Virus record (IMG/VR): IMGVR_UViG_3300042565_001310
Location: 1-23,046 of that record
DNA from: a virus
Strand: one strand, 5' to 3'
Length of the DNA stretch: 23,046 nucleotides
Part shown: positions 22,826 through 23,046 of the stretch, in pieces
How the letters are laid out: every line of letters starts with the position of its first letter
Position numbering within the stretch: the first letter of the stretch is position 1
Position numbers and translations under genes: made by a program
The notes under the pieces: model-generated
The model's input: the letters and a program-made list of their open reading frames with translations, nothing else
The model's database searches: none
Told to the model about the DNA's origin: nothing

Positions 22826-23046
22826 TTAGCCCCTTGGTTAGCGATAAGGGTTGGGATGGCGTTTTCAATATTAGTAACGCGCTCTTCGAGTTTGGCAAAA
22901 TCGGATTGCTCATCTTCTTTTTTCATAATCGCCACCATTACGGCAAGGTTTTTATCCATGTCCGCTTGCGTTTTCAGAAAATAGGTTCCAGCCCCCGCAA
23001 TGGTGGCGATGACAATACCAATAAGCGTTATAAGCAATTTGGTATT
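22822..23046 (-). CDS. Small membrane/coiled-coil protein, upstream of endolysin (partial)
   Basis: The frame is open to the window edge; within it, a TTG at 23035-23037 would give 71 residues, but the true start may be outside. One membrane segment (LITLIGIVIATIAGAGTYFL) is followed by a polar section and a predicted coiled coil (SDFAKLEERVTNIENAIP). The layout, one membrane helix plus a coiled coil, resembles small phage lysis-helper proteins such as XhlA-type or spanin-like proteins, but no lipobox or Pro-rich section is seen. Its TGA overlaps the endolysin start. A lysis accessory role is inferred from position. Confidence 0.6.
   Translation of the reverse strand, partial: NTKLLITLIGIVIATIAGAGTYFLKTQADMDKNLAVMVAIMKKEDEQSDFAKLEERVTNIENAIPTLIANQGAK

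Noticed and set aside
1-23046. tRNA genes, insertion sequence, integrase, attachment site, defence or toxin-antitoxin genes
   Set aside because: I looked for cloverleaf-type sequence, transposase and recombinase motifs and flanking repeats and saw none.

Overview
This window carries the late (virion and lysis) half of a tailed phage or prophage of the P22-like, short-tailed (podovirus) type. The plus-strand order is small terminase end, large terminase, portal, scaffold, coat, gp4-like tail accessory factor, gp10-like DNA-stabilisation protein, needle candidate, three DNA-ejection proteins, and a protein with a P22-type head-binding domain. This is the P22 assembly order, with extra small genes inserted. 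The sequence is moderately AT-rich. The holin on the minus strand resembles the three-helix holin family first described from alphaproteobacterial gene transfer agents, so an alphaproteobacterial host is a reasonable guess but is not proven. There is no integrase, repressor, tRNA, CRISPR array or recognisable host gene, so the window cannot separate a prophage from a free phage.

Layout. 1-3810 is packaging (small and large terminase) and the portal. 3844-4341 is a small unknown protein with a Trp/Tyr repeat at its start. 4381-7307 holds scaffold, coat and a probable decoration protein; a 135-base gap with a promoter candidate and a strong stem-loop lies before coat, and a terminator-like hairpin follows at 7318-7346. 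7361-11030 is the neck and tail: two tiny conserved phage proteins, gp4-like, two small beta-rich proteins, gp10-like and a needle candidate. 11073-16296 holds a small unknown gene in the gp14 position and then the gp7/gp20/gp16-like ejection proteins. 16296-21246 is the host-recognition and tail-fibre region: a head-binding/C1q-like fusion, several small virion proteins, a three-helix membrane protein, a LamG-like protein and a repeat protein. A 13-residue Lys/Gly micro-ORF ends the plus-strand block. 21299-23046 runs on the minus strand and is the lysis cassette: membrane/coiled-coil protein, T4-type endolysin, two unknown genes and the holin, every junction being a 4-base ATGA overlap.

How it works together. 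Terminase pumps DNA through the portal into a shell of coat built on scaffold. The gp4-like and gp10-like proteins and the needle close the portal and plug the tail. The three ejection proteins travel in the head and probably form the conduit into the host. The head-binding protein and its neighbours present receptor-binding domains, and the minus-strand genes lyse the cell. The less ordinary items are the 70-residue higher-order repeat in the last tail gene, the head-binding/C1q fusion with no spike beta-helix, the coat leader stem-loop, the very AT-rich centre of the enlarged gp16-like protein, and the micro-ORF whose stop codon abuts the convergent holin stop. I found no clear evidence of a wholly new system.
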